A stretch of DNA of 64,000 nt. It comes from Pelobates cultripes. Its lineage: Eukaryota > Chordata > Amphibia > Anura > Pelobatidae. The stretch covers positions 321,430,737 through 321,494,736 of the forward strand of contig OW240916.1 in the NCBI GenBank assembly GCA_933207985.1. The letters are read 5' to 3'. Positions 46,201-55,000 of this stretch are shown one piece after another (position 1 is the stretch's first letter; each line of letters begins with the position of its first letter). The notes below the pieces were generated by a model, which was given only the letters and a program-made list of their open reading frames with translations, was not told the DNA's origin and did no database searches. The position numbers and the translations under genes were made by a program.

Positions 46201-47262
46201 TTCCTGTATTACCAGCAGCTGCATGATACACACGGTTTTCTTTTAACTACTGGGACTGTATAATTCCTTATTCTCTATCAGAAGTTCCATTGTCCACGTA
46301 GGTCCAAGGACTAGGTGTGCTATACAAAGATCTATTCAAAATAAATGGACTGATTAGAAAATGTAACTTTTATAGTTAAAACATTCCATTCCTTGTTACT
46401 CAGGCAATTTGTCAGCTGAACAATACAAAAGGATTAATCCTACTACAAAGCAATAATTGGTATTGTGATAAGACTATTGAGGAGAAGTTGGAACAGGGCA
46501 GTTACTAACCCTCATTCATTATTAATTTATATATATATTTTTCAACCCGTAGCTTCTTTACTGGCCTAAAGGTTAATTATAGAGTTAATTTGTCACCAGG
46601 AGTCTTCATTCTACATGTACTCATGGAAGTGAGCCCTAGTTTGTTGCCATACTTATAAACCATACCCAGAGGATGGTGTGCCTGCTCCCTTTGCCAGGCT
46701 GGGGTAAATATATCTTCTAATCTCTTCCAGGAAGCCGATGTTCCATTTTGGGCTACTGTCCTAGCGGTGCTTTCACTTCATGGATCTTTCACCGAGCAGA
46801 AGGAAGAGTGGGGTTCTCAGGGAGAGAAGGCGGTGTCATGGCTCCAGTCCAAAAATGGTAATGTGTCAATGGTTGTTACTGTGTAATGACGACTAGATTG
46901 GAATTAACCACTGGTAGCTGCACACAGCAAGCCAGTAACAAGCTGTCTGACATTGGTGGAAGTTGATTGGATTTGTATGTGTACTTTTAGCACGCATAAC
47001 TAGTTTTATTCAACAGCTTCTTAAAAGCATTTACAACGTCACATGGACCATCTAAAATGCTAAAGACCTCCCACTTTTCCTCTCTATATTGTTCCCATGG
47101 TGAAAGGATAGACATTTAGAGGTACCTTGTAAGTCACAACTTTCTCACTTTTGTCCAAGCTTAGATCTGTTTTTACTTACAGAACCTGCCTTGAATGATT
47201 TGGTCAAAGCTGGGAATGAATTGCTGAAAACGTCTGTGGAAGTTGCTGTATTTGGCTTGTGA
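22181..47262 (+). CDS. multi-exon host gene: VWA5A-like C-terminal domain behind a Pro/Glu exon-repeat linker
   Basis: I assembled this gene by eye from splice signals. Exons: 22168-22211 (ATG at 22181 in AAACATGG), 28508-28576, 28993-29073, 30398-30499 (stop), 36148-36216, 36633-36713, 37273-37374, 40784-40867, 41395-41463, 42149-42229, 43248-43322, 45849-45982, 46731-46857, 47183-47262. Every linker exon is a multiple of 3 with phase-1 junctions, so any one can be skipped. Without 30398-30499 the product is about 360 residues. The last three exons code for LLSLQNSDGFW, WATVLAVLSLHGSF and EKAVSWLQ, ending VAVFGL-stop. This pattern resembles the C-terminal region of VWA5A and PARP4. No VIT or VWA domain exons were seen. 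The ATG exon could also be internal, because it is open upstream of the ATG. Confidence 0.7.
22785..23785. mobile_element. non-autonomous hAT element (CAGGGC-ended)
   Basis: The ends are inverted: CAGGGCTGCCATCAG at 22785 and CTGATGGCGGCCCTG ending at 23785. They are flanked by a perfect 8-bp duplication, ATTACATA, at 22777-22784 and 23786-23793. No transposase is present. The interior is a pyrimidine-rich CATTCATTCCTCCC repeat (22915-23440) and GC-rich sequence with a strong hairpin. The long Ser/Pro/Phe/Ile frame over the repeat is not a gene. Confidence 0.92.
23639..23688. repeat. 23-bp perfect hairpin
   Basis: The arms at 23639-23661 and 23666-23688 are exact reverse complements with a 4-base loop. 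They include CATACCGGGTCGCAGG. A near-identical hairpin with 24-bp arms lies at 30736-30785 in the related element. Confidence 0.95.
24281..24765. mobile_element. piggyBac-type MITE
   Basis: TTAAAGGGATTCTCCAGTGC opens the element and GGAGTGTCCCTTTAA closes it, with TTAA at both ends as target site. It has no coding capacity. It appears to lie inside an older element of the same type: a MITE-like start (AAAGGAACACTACAGT, 24259) precedes it. Confidence 0.8.
25085..26660 (+). mobile_element. second Penelope-like element with inverted arms
   Basis: Arms of about 310 bp at 25085-25395 and 26352-26660 are inverted copies of each other with few changes. They share GAGATCTGAAGCACTTCTCT on the reverse strand and the block around GGAGCCAAATTATGGATAGA. 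Between them on the plus strand is a short RT remnant. This matches the arm-core-arm plan of the element at 2056-4682, but the arm sequences differ, so it is another family. Confidence 0.7.
25425..25790 (+). pseudogene. Penelope-like RT remnant
   Basis: Across shifting frames the plus strand reads NLRFASEVGG, LNFLDLTVCIGK, IPVGLYRRLRRN and REKGYPNRVLKRAYCRAIRA. These are blocks found after the catalytic motif in Penelope-type RTs. Stops and frameshifts break the protein; the catalytic core and GIY-YIG domain are absent. Confidence 0.65.
26661..28507. other. intron sequence of block A
   Basis: No exon was recognised. The stretch holds an 8-bp-stem hairpin, GACACGCG-AAA-CGCGTGTC, near 26971-26990. 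Around 28010-28110 there is sequence like the interior of piggyBac-type MITEs. Confidence 0.4.
28508..28576 (+). CDS. linker exon A1
   Basis: 69 bases, phase 1 on both sides. Acceptor TTTGTAG, donor GTAGGT. It codes for the segment TANSQELPPVGKESEPPTYP then EPG, rich in Glu and Pro. Its copy B1 differs by Tyr to Cys. Confidence 0.7.
28993..29073 (+). CDS. linker exon A2
   Basis: 81 bases, phase 1 on both sides. Acceptor CTATTTTCAG, donor GTATGT. It codes for EIAECQAIPPPVPDAEESEQ then PKTDPEPG. It is identical in sequence to copy B2 as far as I can see. Confidence 0.7.
30398..30499 (+). pseudogene. linker exon A3 with in-frame stop
   Basis: 102 bases, phase 1 on both sides, acceptor CTGTTTCAG, donor GTAAAA. 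It starts VPEFEICYVPAP and then has TAG at 30433-30435. The copy B3 has GAG there. Because the exon is phase-symmetric it could be skipped without a frameshift; if included, the protein would end here. Confidence 0.7.
31874..33258. mobile_element. hAT element nested in the previous one
   Basis: CAGGGCCGCCATCAG starts at 31874 and GGTGGCGGCCCTG ends at 33258. The 8-bp duplication is ACCACAGT at 31866-31873 and 33259-33266. Most of the interior (32220-33150) is a TATG/TCTG microsatellite, which opens Cys/Val/Tyr/Met-rich frames that are not genes. Confidence 0.92.
32220..33150. repeat. TATG/TCTG microsatellite
   Basis: About 930 bases of TGTATG and TGTCTG variants in mixed order. The repeat opens a 332-codon frame on the plus strand with no real protein content. 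Confidence 0.95.
33408..33492. mobile_element. piggyBac-type MITE fragment
   Basis: TTAAAGGGACACTATAGTCC followed by CCAGAACCACTGCAGCTTAA matches the end of the MITE at 37637. No right end was found. Confidence 0.55.
33575..33616. mobile_element. terminus of another hAT-type repeat
   Basis: GGGCGGCAAAAATCCTTGCA then CCGGCCCTG has the form of a hAT-type end (CAGGGCCGG on the other strand). Only one end was seen. Confidence 0.4.
33820..33863 (+). other. possible exon A4, cut by a MITE
   Basis: An acceptor, TTCTCCCAG, opens a phase-1-compatible frame, EASSLQTTPCDTPC, which then meets TAA inside the TTAA target of a MITE. A weak donor (GTGATA) 27 bases in would keep the frame. It could be a decayed exon or a chance acceptor. 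The same sequence is in block B at 37597. Confidence 0.25.
33860..34172. mobile_element. piggyBac-type MITE, truncated by the duplication junction
   Basis: This is the left 313 bp of the MITE that is complete in block B at 37637-38141. It is cut where block A ends. Confidence 0.85.
34173..34190. other. 18-base filler at the duplication junction
   Basis: TTATTCCATACGTACTGT belongs to neither duplicated end. TCCATACGTACTGTA also occurs at 25378-25392 in the left arm of the Penelope-like element, and its reverse complement near 26350 in the right arm. Confidence 0.7.
36148..36216 (+). CDS. linker exon B1
   Basis: Copy of A1: 69 bases, phase 1 on both sides, acceptor TTTGTAG, donor GTAGGT. One coding change against A1, TAC to TGC (Tyr to Cys). 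Confidence 0.7.
36633..36713 (+). CDS. linker exon B2
   Basis: Copy of A2: 81 bases, phase 1 on both sides, same acceptor and donor. Confidence 0.7.
37273..37374 (+). CDS. linker exon B3, open
   Basis: Copy of A3: 102 bases, phase 1 on both sides. The codon at 37308-37310 is GAG, so the frame stays open: VPEFEICYVPAPEPSPPAPV and so on to NTEPG. Donor GTAAAA. Confidence 0.7.
37637..38141. mobile_element. piggyBac-type MITE, complete
   Basis: It opens TTAAAGGGACACTATAGTCA and closes with an inverted copy (GGTGACTATATTGTCCCTTTAA is the last 22 bases). The terminal inverted repeats run for about 40 bp with few mismatches. TTAA is the target at both ends. Confidence 0.9.
38228..39661 (+). mobile_element. 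Tc1-type transposon
   Basis: Long inverted ends of about 230 bp start with CAGTATCTCACAAACGTGAG at 38228 and finish GTGAGATATTG at 39661. Both are flanked by TA (38226-38227 and 39662-39663). The inner part of each arm has GAGTACACCCCTAAGTGGAA or its complement. The 1.43-kb size, TA target and transposase identify the Tc1 group. Confidence 0.93.
38563..39449 (+). pseudogene. Tc1-type transposase, inactive
   Basis: It starts MAPHSKELSEDLKTKL and ends VHTKY-stop, close to the usual 340-residue length, but stops and frameshifts break it. The longest open part (38916-39296) has WSDETKI with the first catalytic Asp, GGGSVMVWACMS, and FQHDNPKHTS with the second Asp, though the next Asp of the usual DNDPKHTS is missing. 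The last motif reads SPDLNPIG and then a stop where the catalytic Glu is expected. Confidence 0.9.
39664..40607. other. intron, unassigned
   Basis: No exon or transposon end recognised. Confidence 0.4.
40784..40867 (+). CDS. linker exon 5
   Basis: 84 bases, phase 1 on both sides. Acceptor GATTCTAG, donor GTTAGT. It codes for EIAVCPIYGPATTQENNDES then KPSEDSNPG. Confidence 0.7.
41395..41463 (+). CDS. linker exon 6
   Basis: 69 bases, phase 1 on both sides. Acceptor GATTCTAG, donor GTATGT. It codes for DVAGPETTQENNDESKPSEE then PKP. It lacks the CPIYG segment of its sisters. Confidence 0.65.
42149..42229 (+). CDS. linker exon 7
   Basis: 81 bases, phase 1 on both sides. Acceptor GAATCTAG, donor GTAAGT. 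It codes for EIAVCPIFGPATTQENNDES then KPSDSEPG. Confidence 0.7.
42540..42976. mobile_element. piggyBac-type MITE
   Basis: TTAAGGAACACTTTATCATT opens and CTATAGTGTGCTTTAA closes it, TTAA at both ends. The interior shares the CACCCAGACCACTTCA phrase with the other MITEs. Confidence 0.75.
43248..43322 (+). CDS. linker exon 8
   Basis: 75 bases, phase 1 on both sides. Acceptor CCTCCAG, donor GTTAGT. It codes for VAIACPLEPPLENPGQSEPS then KEPEPG. It is related to the other linker exons by its ACP start and PEPG end only. Confidence 0.68.
43840..44231. mobile_element. piggyBac-type MITE
   Basis: TTAAAGGAGCACTATAGGAG opens it and CCTATAGTGGTCATTTAA closes it, with TTAA at both ends. Confidence 0.8.
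44563..44640. mobile_element. 78-bp palindromic MITE
   Basis: TTAACCCCTTAAGGAC at 44563-44578 is the exact reverse complement of the last 16 bases at 44625-44640. Only 46 bases lie between. The TTAA ends suggest a piggyBac-type target. Confidence 0.7.
44641..45848. other. intron, unassigned
   Basis: No exon recognised. It ends in a pyrimidine-rich tract and the acceptor TTCTCCGTTCTAG. Confidence 0.4.
45849..45982 (+). CDS. exon 9: start of VWA5A-like C-terminal domain
   Basis: 134 bases, phase 1 in and phase 0 out, donor GTAACG. It codes for ESKDPEETPLSRLLSLQNSD, then GFWAPNEKLASALGVSEG. The L-x-x-L-Q-x-x-D-G-x-W pattern and the following LA..LG are shared with the C-terminal regions of VWA5A and PARP4. 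Codon positions look conserved and no defect is visible. Confidence 0.78.
45983..46730. other. intron, unassigned
   Basis: No features recognised apart from the donor GTAACG and the acceptor CTCTTCCAG. Confidence 0.4.
46731..46857 (+). CDS. exon 10: middle of VWA5A-like domain
   Basis: 127 bases, phase 0 in and phase 1 out, acceptor CTCTTCCAG, donor GTAATG. It codes for EADVPFWATVLAVLSLHGSF, then EKAVSWLQSK after an Glu/Lys-rich stretch. WAT-x-LAV-x-x-L and KA-x-x-W are typical of the family's C-terminal helices. Confidence 0.8.
47183..47262 (+). CDS. exon 11: end of the gene
   Basis: 80 bases with acceptor TTTTTACTTACAG, coding to VEVAVFGL and a TGA stop at 47260-47262. The final helix and hydrophobic F-x-L end fit VWA5A-type C-termini. 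Confidence 0.8.
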
Positions 47263-47365
47263 AAGGAGACCATACTGACCATGGGATGGATGGGATACGA
47301 AGTCCTCTCTGATACTGAAATATTCCTGCCATACATGTTCTCTCGCTGGCATTCAGAATGTAACC

Positions 47366-47371
47366 ATTAAA
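47366..47371 (+). terminator. possible polyadenylation signal
   Basis: ATTAAA lies about 100 bases after the stop codon. A T/GT-rich stretch (GCCTGTCTTTATTACT) follows about 25 bases later. Confidence 0.4.
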
Positions 47372-47399
47372 TTCCTTTAACCTGTAGACAAGGCTGCCT

Positions 47400-48480
47400 G
47401 TCTTTATTACTCCTGCCTGGCCTTAATGGATTTCCCCCCTTTCTGTTTGGTTTGGGTTTAGTTTCCCAGTCACGGAGTATATGGGTAAGAAAAATGCCTC
47501 CAAAGATAATGGAACATAGTCCATAGTCAAAAGATAATGGGAAGTATGTGATCCTAAAAATACTGACTTGGCAATGTTTAACACGGATGAAGAAAAAACT
47601 CCCCCAGTTGTCAGAGCAAGAGGGATTATAAAACTTTTTTAAAATTTCTTTGTTTTTTCTTGGAGGAGAAAATGGTCTGTATTACTAAACGTCATACTTT
47701 ACATAAAATTGCTTTGTATAAGCCTAATTCTTCTTTGCTATGGTAGCTAGAGATTATCTTTATCATCCACAACACTGATGCTGATCCTCTCATGTTAAAT
47801 ATGCTATGGATAGGGAAGCAACCATAGCTCACTGCAGATGTTGTGTACTACACCTCCCATAATGCCTCCCCAGTTACAATGCTGGGAAGGTTACATAATG
47901 CTGTTGAAGGCAAGAAAATTAGGGGAAAATTGACAGGACTAAGCTAACATTTAAAAATATGCATTAAAGAAATGTGTTCAGAGTAAAGGTTTGATTCCAG
48001 ATTCACAGCAGAATTAATGCACACTGACTTATTGGGTCTCATAGAACCACAAGCTAGAGAAGGCTTCAAATGCATTCACTGATGACTACTCTGGAGCAGT
48101 ATCTGTAGAATTCCTGTAAAAAGTGACATCGTGTTACCTGTTAACGTATCAGACCAATATGGAAACAAAGTGTATAAAATCCGCTAATTCAATTGAGTCC
48201 ATGGTTAAGACTTTTCAGTCCATGAGATATATATTTTTCTCAGAAGCTAGATGCAAAATTTGAGATCTTTGATATGACAAGAACAGTCCTCCATATTAAA
48301 GTGCCAAATTCTGCAGCGCATTTCAAGAGTTGGACTAACAGACACGTATTTGCAACAAGACCAGTTGGAAGCACAGAAACAGAGGGTGCTGAGGGCTCTG
48401 TTTAAACGAGCTTGCATTATCTAGTACAACTCCCCAAACTTTTATGGGCTGAGACCTACTTTTCAAAACTTTTTTTTTTT
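47400..48480. other. unassigned DNA downstream of the gene
   Basis: No gene or repeat end recognised. Confidence 0.4.
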
Positions 48481-48499
48481 TTTGAGACCCACTTGGTTT

Positions 48500-48687
48500 T
48501 AATGCATATTTTAAAAAGTGAACACCATGGCAATCAGCGTTAGAGGCATAAAATTGGCACACCATAGCAATCCACTTTAGATGCATACAATTGGCATAAC
48601 ATGGCAGTTTTAGAGACATGATTCTGGGATATCATGGAAGTTTTAGAGGCAGAAACTTTGCACATCATGACAATCAGTTTTAGAGAC
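48500..48687. repeat. short degenerate tandem repeat
   Basis: About four copies of a unit of about 40 bases containing CATGGCAATCAGCGTTAGAG or similar. The retrovirus inserted at its right edge. Confidence 0.65.
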
Positions 48688-49922
48688 TGATGTGGAATCA
48701 ATAAATTGATTATCTTGAGTATCTGCCCCCGGCCAAATTAAGAAGTAATGCGTGCACGCTCCTAAAGTAATTCACACCAGACACAGGTTTCGGGTTAATG
48801 AAAAACTTGAATGTTTATTCTGGGGGGACGGCATGTCCCTTATAAAGCAAAATTACATCATATGAATTGTCAGAGATAACATGGAATAATACATCAAGAA
48901 TTGCAAAAAACTACTGAACTGAAGGAAGCTTAGAAACGCTGAGAGTGACCTAACTACTAAAATATAACTTTTAATAGAAAATATTAAAATAGAAAATGTG
49001 TGAGGATAATTATCCAAGTTAATAATCTAAGATTATTGAATGTGGTTAGAGTTAATATATTAATCAAAACCACATACAATATCTCTAAACTCCAAAGAAA
49101 AAAATAATTGAAAATAAAGTAGATAAATAATCAAAATATCAAATAATTGATGGGGAGGTTCTGTTCTAAATCTTTCACAAAACCATTCCCACAAGAAATT
49201 TGCAAAACTGAGTTTTGCAATCTACACAGATCAGAATGTATATCTATAGCTGTGTAAAAAGAAACTTATCATTGATAGGAAATAATGTAATGATATTTAG
49301 ACAGCTAGCTGTAACAATAAATATCGGCTTGCCTCAAATGTATCTAGAGTACTGAAATTAGACTTGTCAATTACAGAACGTTAGTATAGAGGAAGCTCGA
49401 TAGTTTCTGCCTCTGTGAAGAAAAGTCAACCGTAATAGCAGTGGGAGTGATAAAGGAGCTATTAGTGATATGTGTTAAGCGTAGATAAAGAGAAAAATGC
49501 TCAGGATATTAGTATAGCCCAAATCGCTGTAGAGTGCATAAACGGAATAAATGCTCAGGGACCGAGATTGAAGGTATTGCTTCTTGATAAATGTTATAAT
49601 ATTATGAGTGTCTTAAAATCTCTAAGTCCCCAAGTGCCCCTGACGCGCGCGTTTCGCCCACAACTCATCAATAATTGGTTAGGTGTTAAGTGGTTCATTT
49701 AGTGCTCTTCTTACCGGGTGTGTTGCCACTGGTATCCTGGAGGTCTCCTCCATATTCCAGCACCATCTTGTTAATGCGGGTGTTAGTCAATGTTAAAGGG
49801 GAAACTCCCTAGAGGCCATTTTAGGTAAATCACATAGAAAGTTGAATAATGCTGATTATAGTTATGTTGAGTAAATAGGTATTTTACTAACATGGATTGG
49901 GTTCATATTTTTGTCCACAACA
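48688..49922 (-). repeat. 3' LTR, split by a 768-bp insert
   Basis: The LTR begins on the minus strand with TGTTGTGGACAAAAAT (ending at 49922) and ends ...GATTCCACATCA at 48688. Without the insert at 48898-49665 and the repeated CATCAA, it is about 461 bp, the same as the 5' LTR. Confidence 0.92.
48898..49665. mobile_element. 768-bp insertion inside the 3' LTR
   Basis: The 5' LTR has the uninterrupted site (ATACATCAATAATTGG). Here CATCAA occurs on both sides (48892-48897 and 49666-49671), a 6-bp duplication. The insert is AT-rich with no gene. Its right end reads GACGCGCGCGTTTCGCCC, related to the CGAAACGCG motif near the Penelope-like elements. The family was not recognised. Confidence 0.85.
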
Positions 49923-49935
49923 GTCCCCCCCTTAA
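49923..49935 (-). promoter_or_regulatory. polypurine tract of the provirus
   Basis: On the minus strand AAGGGGGGGAC stands directly before the TG of the 3' LTR. Confidence 0.8.
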
Positions 49936-50129
49936 AATGACTATTTAAGAAAAAGAAAGAAAGAGACAACTACTAACTGGCCCTAATGATGTCCCTAATT
50001 GGCTGCAGCTCATCTGTCTGAACAGGCCTCGAACGCTTCACAGCGCAGGTATCCCGCAGCGGCTAACCCACTACATCTCCTGCGTCAGACTCCTACCCAT
50101 AGAGACAGACGCTGTCCCTAATGCTATCC

Positions 50130-52012
50130 CTATATGGAAGTAGTTGTCTGTTTGAGGTGGTGAGACTGAAGAGGTGTGTTTGGGGTGTTACTGTCCATAT
50201 CATCGATATCCTGATGTAGGAATGTAGGTGTAGTGCGATCAATAGTCTGACCTATGGTCTTCTGTAAATATTTCTGCACACAGGGCATCACACAGCAAAC
50301 TAGAAAGAGAATTACCACAGTAAGAACTGCCATATCTACTTGAAGGAGAGTTTTCTGCCATCCACTCATCCATCCAAACCATTTGTCCCATAAATTGGGG
50401 ACTCCAGAATTCCTCTTTAATTCGTCAGAAAGACTTTCCAGTTTCTCTATAGCCATGGTTACCTTACTGTTAGTGCCTGTATTGTCTGGGAAGAAGGTAC
50501 AGCATGTCATAGTATCAGGGAGTATTTTGCACACGCCCCCCTTTTCTGCTAGGATCATGTCTAAGGCCATGCGATTCTGGAATGTCATTTGGGAGGTAGT
50601 CTGTAATTGTTCTGCCAAGCCCTGGAGGGCATCTCTAGTGTAATTGACAAATCGTTGCTGGTTATAGTAGATATAATTGATCCAATTAACATTCTTGATA
50701 GCGGTGATGAGTGGGATCAAGGATTCAAATCCTGCCGCCACCTCATCTCTGGCCTTGAACTCATTTGGTACCCCCCTTGGTACTCCAATGGCATCGATAT
50801 ATATGTGGGGGTCGAAAATACCTTGAATGCGGGTTCCTCTTTTTTACTCTAAGATACGTGTGTGGTGAATCGTGTGGGCCTTGGTGGTTATCAGAAATTA
50901 TATGTATGGGCATGATAACTTTGGTTAGAGCACATTCTCCCCACCACAGGCCAGTCATTTTTGATCTAAGTTGCATGTCACCACATAGCCAATAAATGTC
51001 TCCCACGGACGTAACTTGATTCAATAATAGGGCAGTGGGAGGTTCTCGATAAGTGGTACAGTAGCCAGAAGGGAATTTACCTACAAAGTTACCTGTGGCT
51101 CCATGGATTGTATAGCAAGTGTAGTTACCTGGATACACGGTGATTCCATCAGGTGGCTTGGTATTCCCTTGGGTTATTGTGTAAACCTTTTTCCATGACT
51201 CACACACTGATGAGTTTACTGCTGTTTGCGCATAGAGGCTTAAGAAACACGTCTCAACATCGGGGGGTAGATTTAAAGGCACTGTACCCAGATGGGGCCT
51301 GGCCCCACCACAAACATAACAGTTAGTTTTGTTGTGTGAATTAGCATTACACCTCATACATTCAAGCCATAGATTAGTATCTGAAAACCAGGTCTCAACA
51401 GCCGTAGTGTCTTCAAATGTGGGATTGGCAATGGCTACCATGTCTTTAAGAGTTTTAATGTGTGGTTTTAGAGGGTTAATGGTCATGTGTGTGGAGTCTA
51501 CCCAGTCAGGCATGTCTTGTAAATAGAAGGTCCCCAACTTGTTGCATGAGCCACCTCCTTTCCATTATGTATTCCCTAGCGTCTCCTGGGCTGGGATGTT
51601 CTATGTTTAAGATCAGCTTCATTGGTGTAGACCCCGTTGGCTTGCACAAGGTCATTCTGTATAACAAGGGTTTCCCATATTTGTCAACTCTATCTAAGGC
51701 ACTTTGTGGTCTGTAGCCCCATGGTCGGCCCGTGTTCCAACCTGCCGCTTTCCAGGTACTACAGTGATGTCCCCAACGGTCACCTGTTACACAAATATAT
51801 GGGTCCTTTTTATTTGGTATGTCTTTGTATATTACTGAGTGTTGTGATTGTGGGAAAGTACAAGAGACAATATCACAGTAATCAAAGGTAAAAGTAGCTA
51901 CATGTGTGTTTAAAGAATTATACCAAAATGTGTAAACATGATTGTCTTTGGTAATAGCAACTTGTTGGGCCTTTAAAAGGCCTAGCAGCAGAAACAGGTA
52001 CAGGAAGCTCAT
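50130..52012 (-). pseudogene. env: env, broken by two frameshifts
   Basis: The envelope gene begins at 52012 with a hydrophobic signal peptide ([15 protein letters not shown]). Its ATG overlaps the pol stop. The surface subunit runs over 51506-52012 and 50761-51537 in two frames. It has NCYVCGGARP, a C-x-x-C motif seen in gamma-type envelopes, and ends near a basic RVKKR motif, the likely cleavage site. A further frame change leads to the transmembrane subunit (50130-50741). That subunit has an AEKGGVC segment, a CC pair eight residues later (the usual spacing is six), and one membrane span (about residues 150-170). The breaks mean no full-length product. Confidence 0.88.
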
Positions 52013-55000
52013 GATTTGGTAGAATCTGTTTCCTCTGGATCAGGAACTTTCTTGCCGTGCGAGGCGTGTATCCAGGTATTCTTCCCGGCCAACTTTACAG
52101 AGGTAGATGTAGTCAATAGGACATGAAATGGACCATCAAACCTTGGCTCAAGAGTGTGTTTTTTCTTAGAAACTTCTTGACCATGACCCAGTCACCAGGA
52201 AGTAACTTATGCGTGCCTGTATTTGACTCTGGATCTGGAATAGAGGAAAACACCCGTGCATGGATTATGGTCAAGGAATGAGAGAGTGCAGTTATATAAT
52301 CTACCGTTGCATCTGACTGAAGTTGAAGTTGCTGAGGAAAAAACAGCCTAACCTGGGTGCTGTCCCAAATAAGATTTCGTAGGGGGATAAGTTAAACTTC
52401 TCTCTTGGGGTGTACCTTACACTAAACAGTGCTATGGAAAAACACACCGGCCAGGGTAGGTTAGTTTCTTGGGACATTTTAAGCATTCTGGCTTTCAGAG
52501 TGCCATTCATGCGTTCTACCTTACCACTACTCTGTGGGTGATAGGGTGTGTGGAATGCAAGGGTCACCCCCAATGCTGCCCAGATCTCCGTGGTTAGCAA
52601 CGCGGTGAAGGATGTACCCTGTTCACTTTCAATTACTTCGGGAACTCCGTATCTGCAGATGATTTCGGTAAGTAGGCATTTTTCTGTGGTCTTTGCAGTG
52701 AGATTAGCGACCAGAAAAGCTTCTCGCCATCCTGAAAACATATCCACTATGACCAGTGCGTATTCATACTGACCACTCTTTGGCATTTGGATATGATCAA
52801 TTTGGATCCTTTGGAAAGGGTACTGTGGCTTGGCCAAATGGTTTGGTGCAGCCTTGATTATTTTCCCTGGATTTCATTTGGCGCAGGTGGTGCAGAATCT
52901 GCAGTAATTTCGTGTCAAGGTGGTGATTCCGGGTGCATCAAAATATTTATCAATCAAAGAATTCATGAGGTGTTTTGATAAATGAGCTGGTCCATGGGCC
53001 CACTGAACGACAGCTGGATACATATTCTTGGGTAGGCAGAATTTAAGATTGTATATATGTCATTCTGGAGGGTTGCTCCTTGTCTTTCCAGCTTTGCTTT
53101 TCTTGTAGAGTGGCGGTGGCCTGTTGTTCTCTTCGGAGCTTGAGATCAGTGGGTAGGGTTTGCATAGTATAAATAGGAGTCTTTTCGACTGACACTATTC
53201 TGTCCACTTCCCGACACTGGCCTCATCCTTAGCGGCCTGGTCGGCTAAATGCTTGCCGTGTGCTTCTTCTGAATTTAGTCTCCCATGGGCCTTTACCTTC
53301 AGTATGGCCACCTCTTCAGGAAGTAGTAAGGCATCCATCAATTCGTTGATCGCTGCGCCATGTTTCACGGGAGTACCTGTTGCTGTAAGGAACCCCCTGG
53401 TTTTCCAGATTAAGCCAAAGTCATGTGCCACGCCCTGGGCATATCTTGAGTCTGTGTAAATATTAACACGTTTCCCTTCAGACATCTGGCATGCCACCGT
53501 GAGGGCTATTAGTTCGGCTTCTTGTGCTGACTTAGATGATGGAAGTGCAGATGCTTGGAGTATTTGGTCCTCTGTGGTGACTGCATATCCGGTATGATAT
53601 TGTCCCTGCGCATCTGTGAATCTAGAACCATCCACAGACAGAGTGTAGTCAGGGTCAGGTAGAGCAGCTTCGTGCACTGTTGGAAGATGGGTTGTTTCCA
53701 TTTTCATCTGTTCAAAGCAATCATGAGAGGCGTCTGGGTCTTGTTCTGTGGGAGGAATATCTTCACATATCTCTGTGTGATATCGAGGGTAACCGACAGT
53801 TTTGCAATTTATGGTCCTTTTAGTGACCCCAGTCACTGTGAGTTGTTCTTGAGTTGCAGTACTCCATGTCTTGGCCATCGGGCCAAGTTCTTTCCATGAG
53901 AGATCTTGAATCTTTGTGAAAGAGATATGAGGAACAGCCACCTCCCAATGGTGATATAAATGTGATACCTCCATAGGCAGGTAGACTAAGATAACAATGT
54001 TTCCTTTGGAGTTACAGAACAGGTCTGTCAGTGTGATTTGTATTTCCACCAGGCTGAATAATTCTTCTTCATAGTATGGGTCGGGACCTGGGGTGTCCCT
54101 AAACCACAGGGTGCAATGTAATTGGGTCTCGGGCTGTTCATCATGTGGAACTGTGGGTTTTTCTACTTAAAGTTACATGTGAACATCGGGATTTATGTCC
54201 AGGCTGTACCAGTATTGCGGCACTCCCCCCTTGGGAAGTGACAGAAGAGTGGCCGGATTCAAGGAGTAACATCTTTGTAAGGAAACGTTATCAGGTAAGA
54301 GGAGGGAGGTTTGAAGGCGGAGATGTCTTTGACATGAAAGATGCTTTGGCTGGACTTGATTCAGGATTGCAGCAATATCATGGGGAGCAAGAACCGTCAG
54401 TTTTATGTCCAAGAACAAAGTAATTAGTTTTGCCAGTAGGGCACTTGCAGCAAAAACAGCATGCAAACAGGAAGGACCACCCCTGGCCACGGGGTCTAGC
54501 ATGCAGGAGAAGTACCCAATAGGGCACTGACGGGAACTGTGGGATTGAGTAAGGACCCCTGAAGCATGGCCCATCTTCTCTGAGACGAAGAGTTTGAATG
54601 GTAATTGGTAGTTAGGTAGGCCCAAAGCAGGGGCGGATGAGATTGCTCTTTGAAGGGCATGGTATCAGGTGCAGGCTGTAGAGGACAATGAAAAAGGTTT
54701 AGTATTTAAAGCATCATAGAGAGGTTGCATGAGTTGAGAAGCCTCAGGGATCCAAGATCTGCAGTATGTGATGAGGCCCAAGAAGGCATGAAGGGCCTGA
54801 TGGTTAGATGGAAGGGAGAGATTTGTAATGGCAAGTACTTTGTTTCTCATTAGATGGCGGGTGCCATGGGAAAGGCAATGTCCCAAGAAGACCACAGAGG
54901 GCCGGCACCACTGTAGTTTTGTTTTGGAAGCTTTACAACCTTCATCAGCGAGGAAACAAAGGAGATCCACGGAATTCTGTTCAGCTGTCGGAAAGTCATC

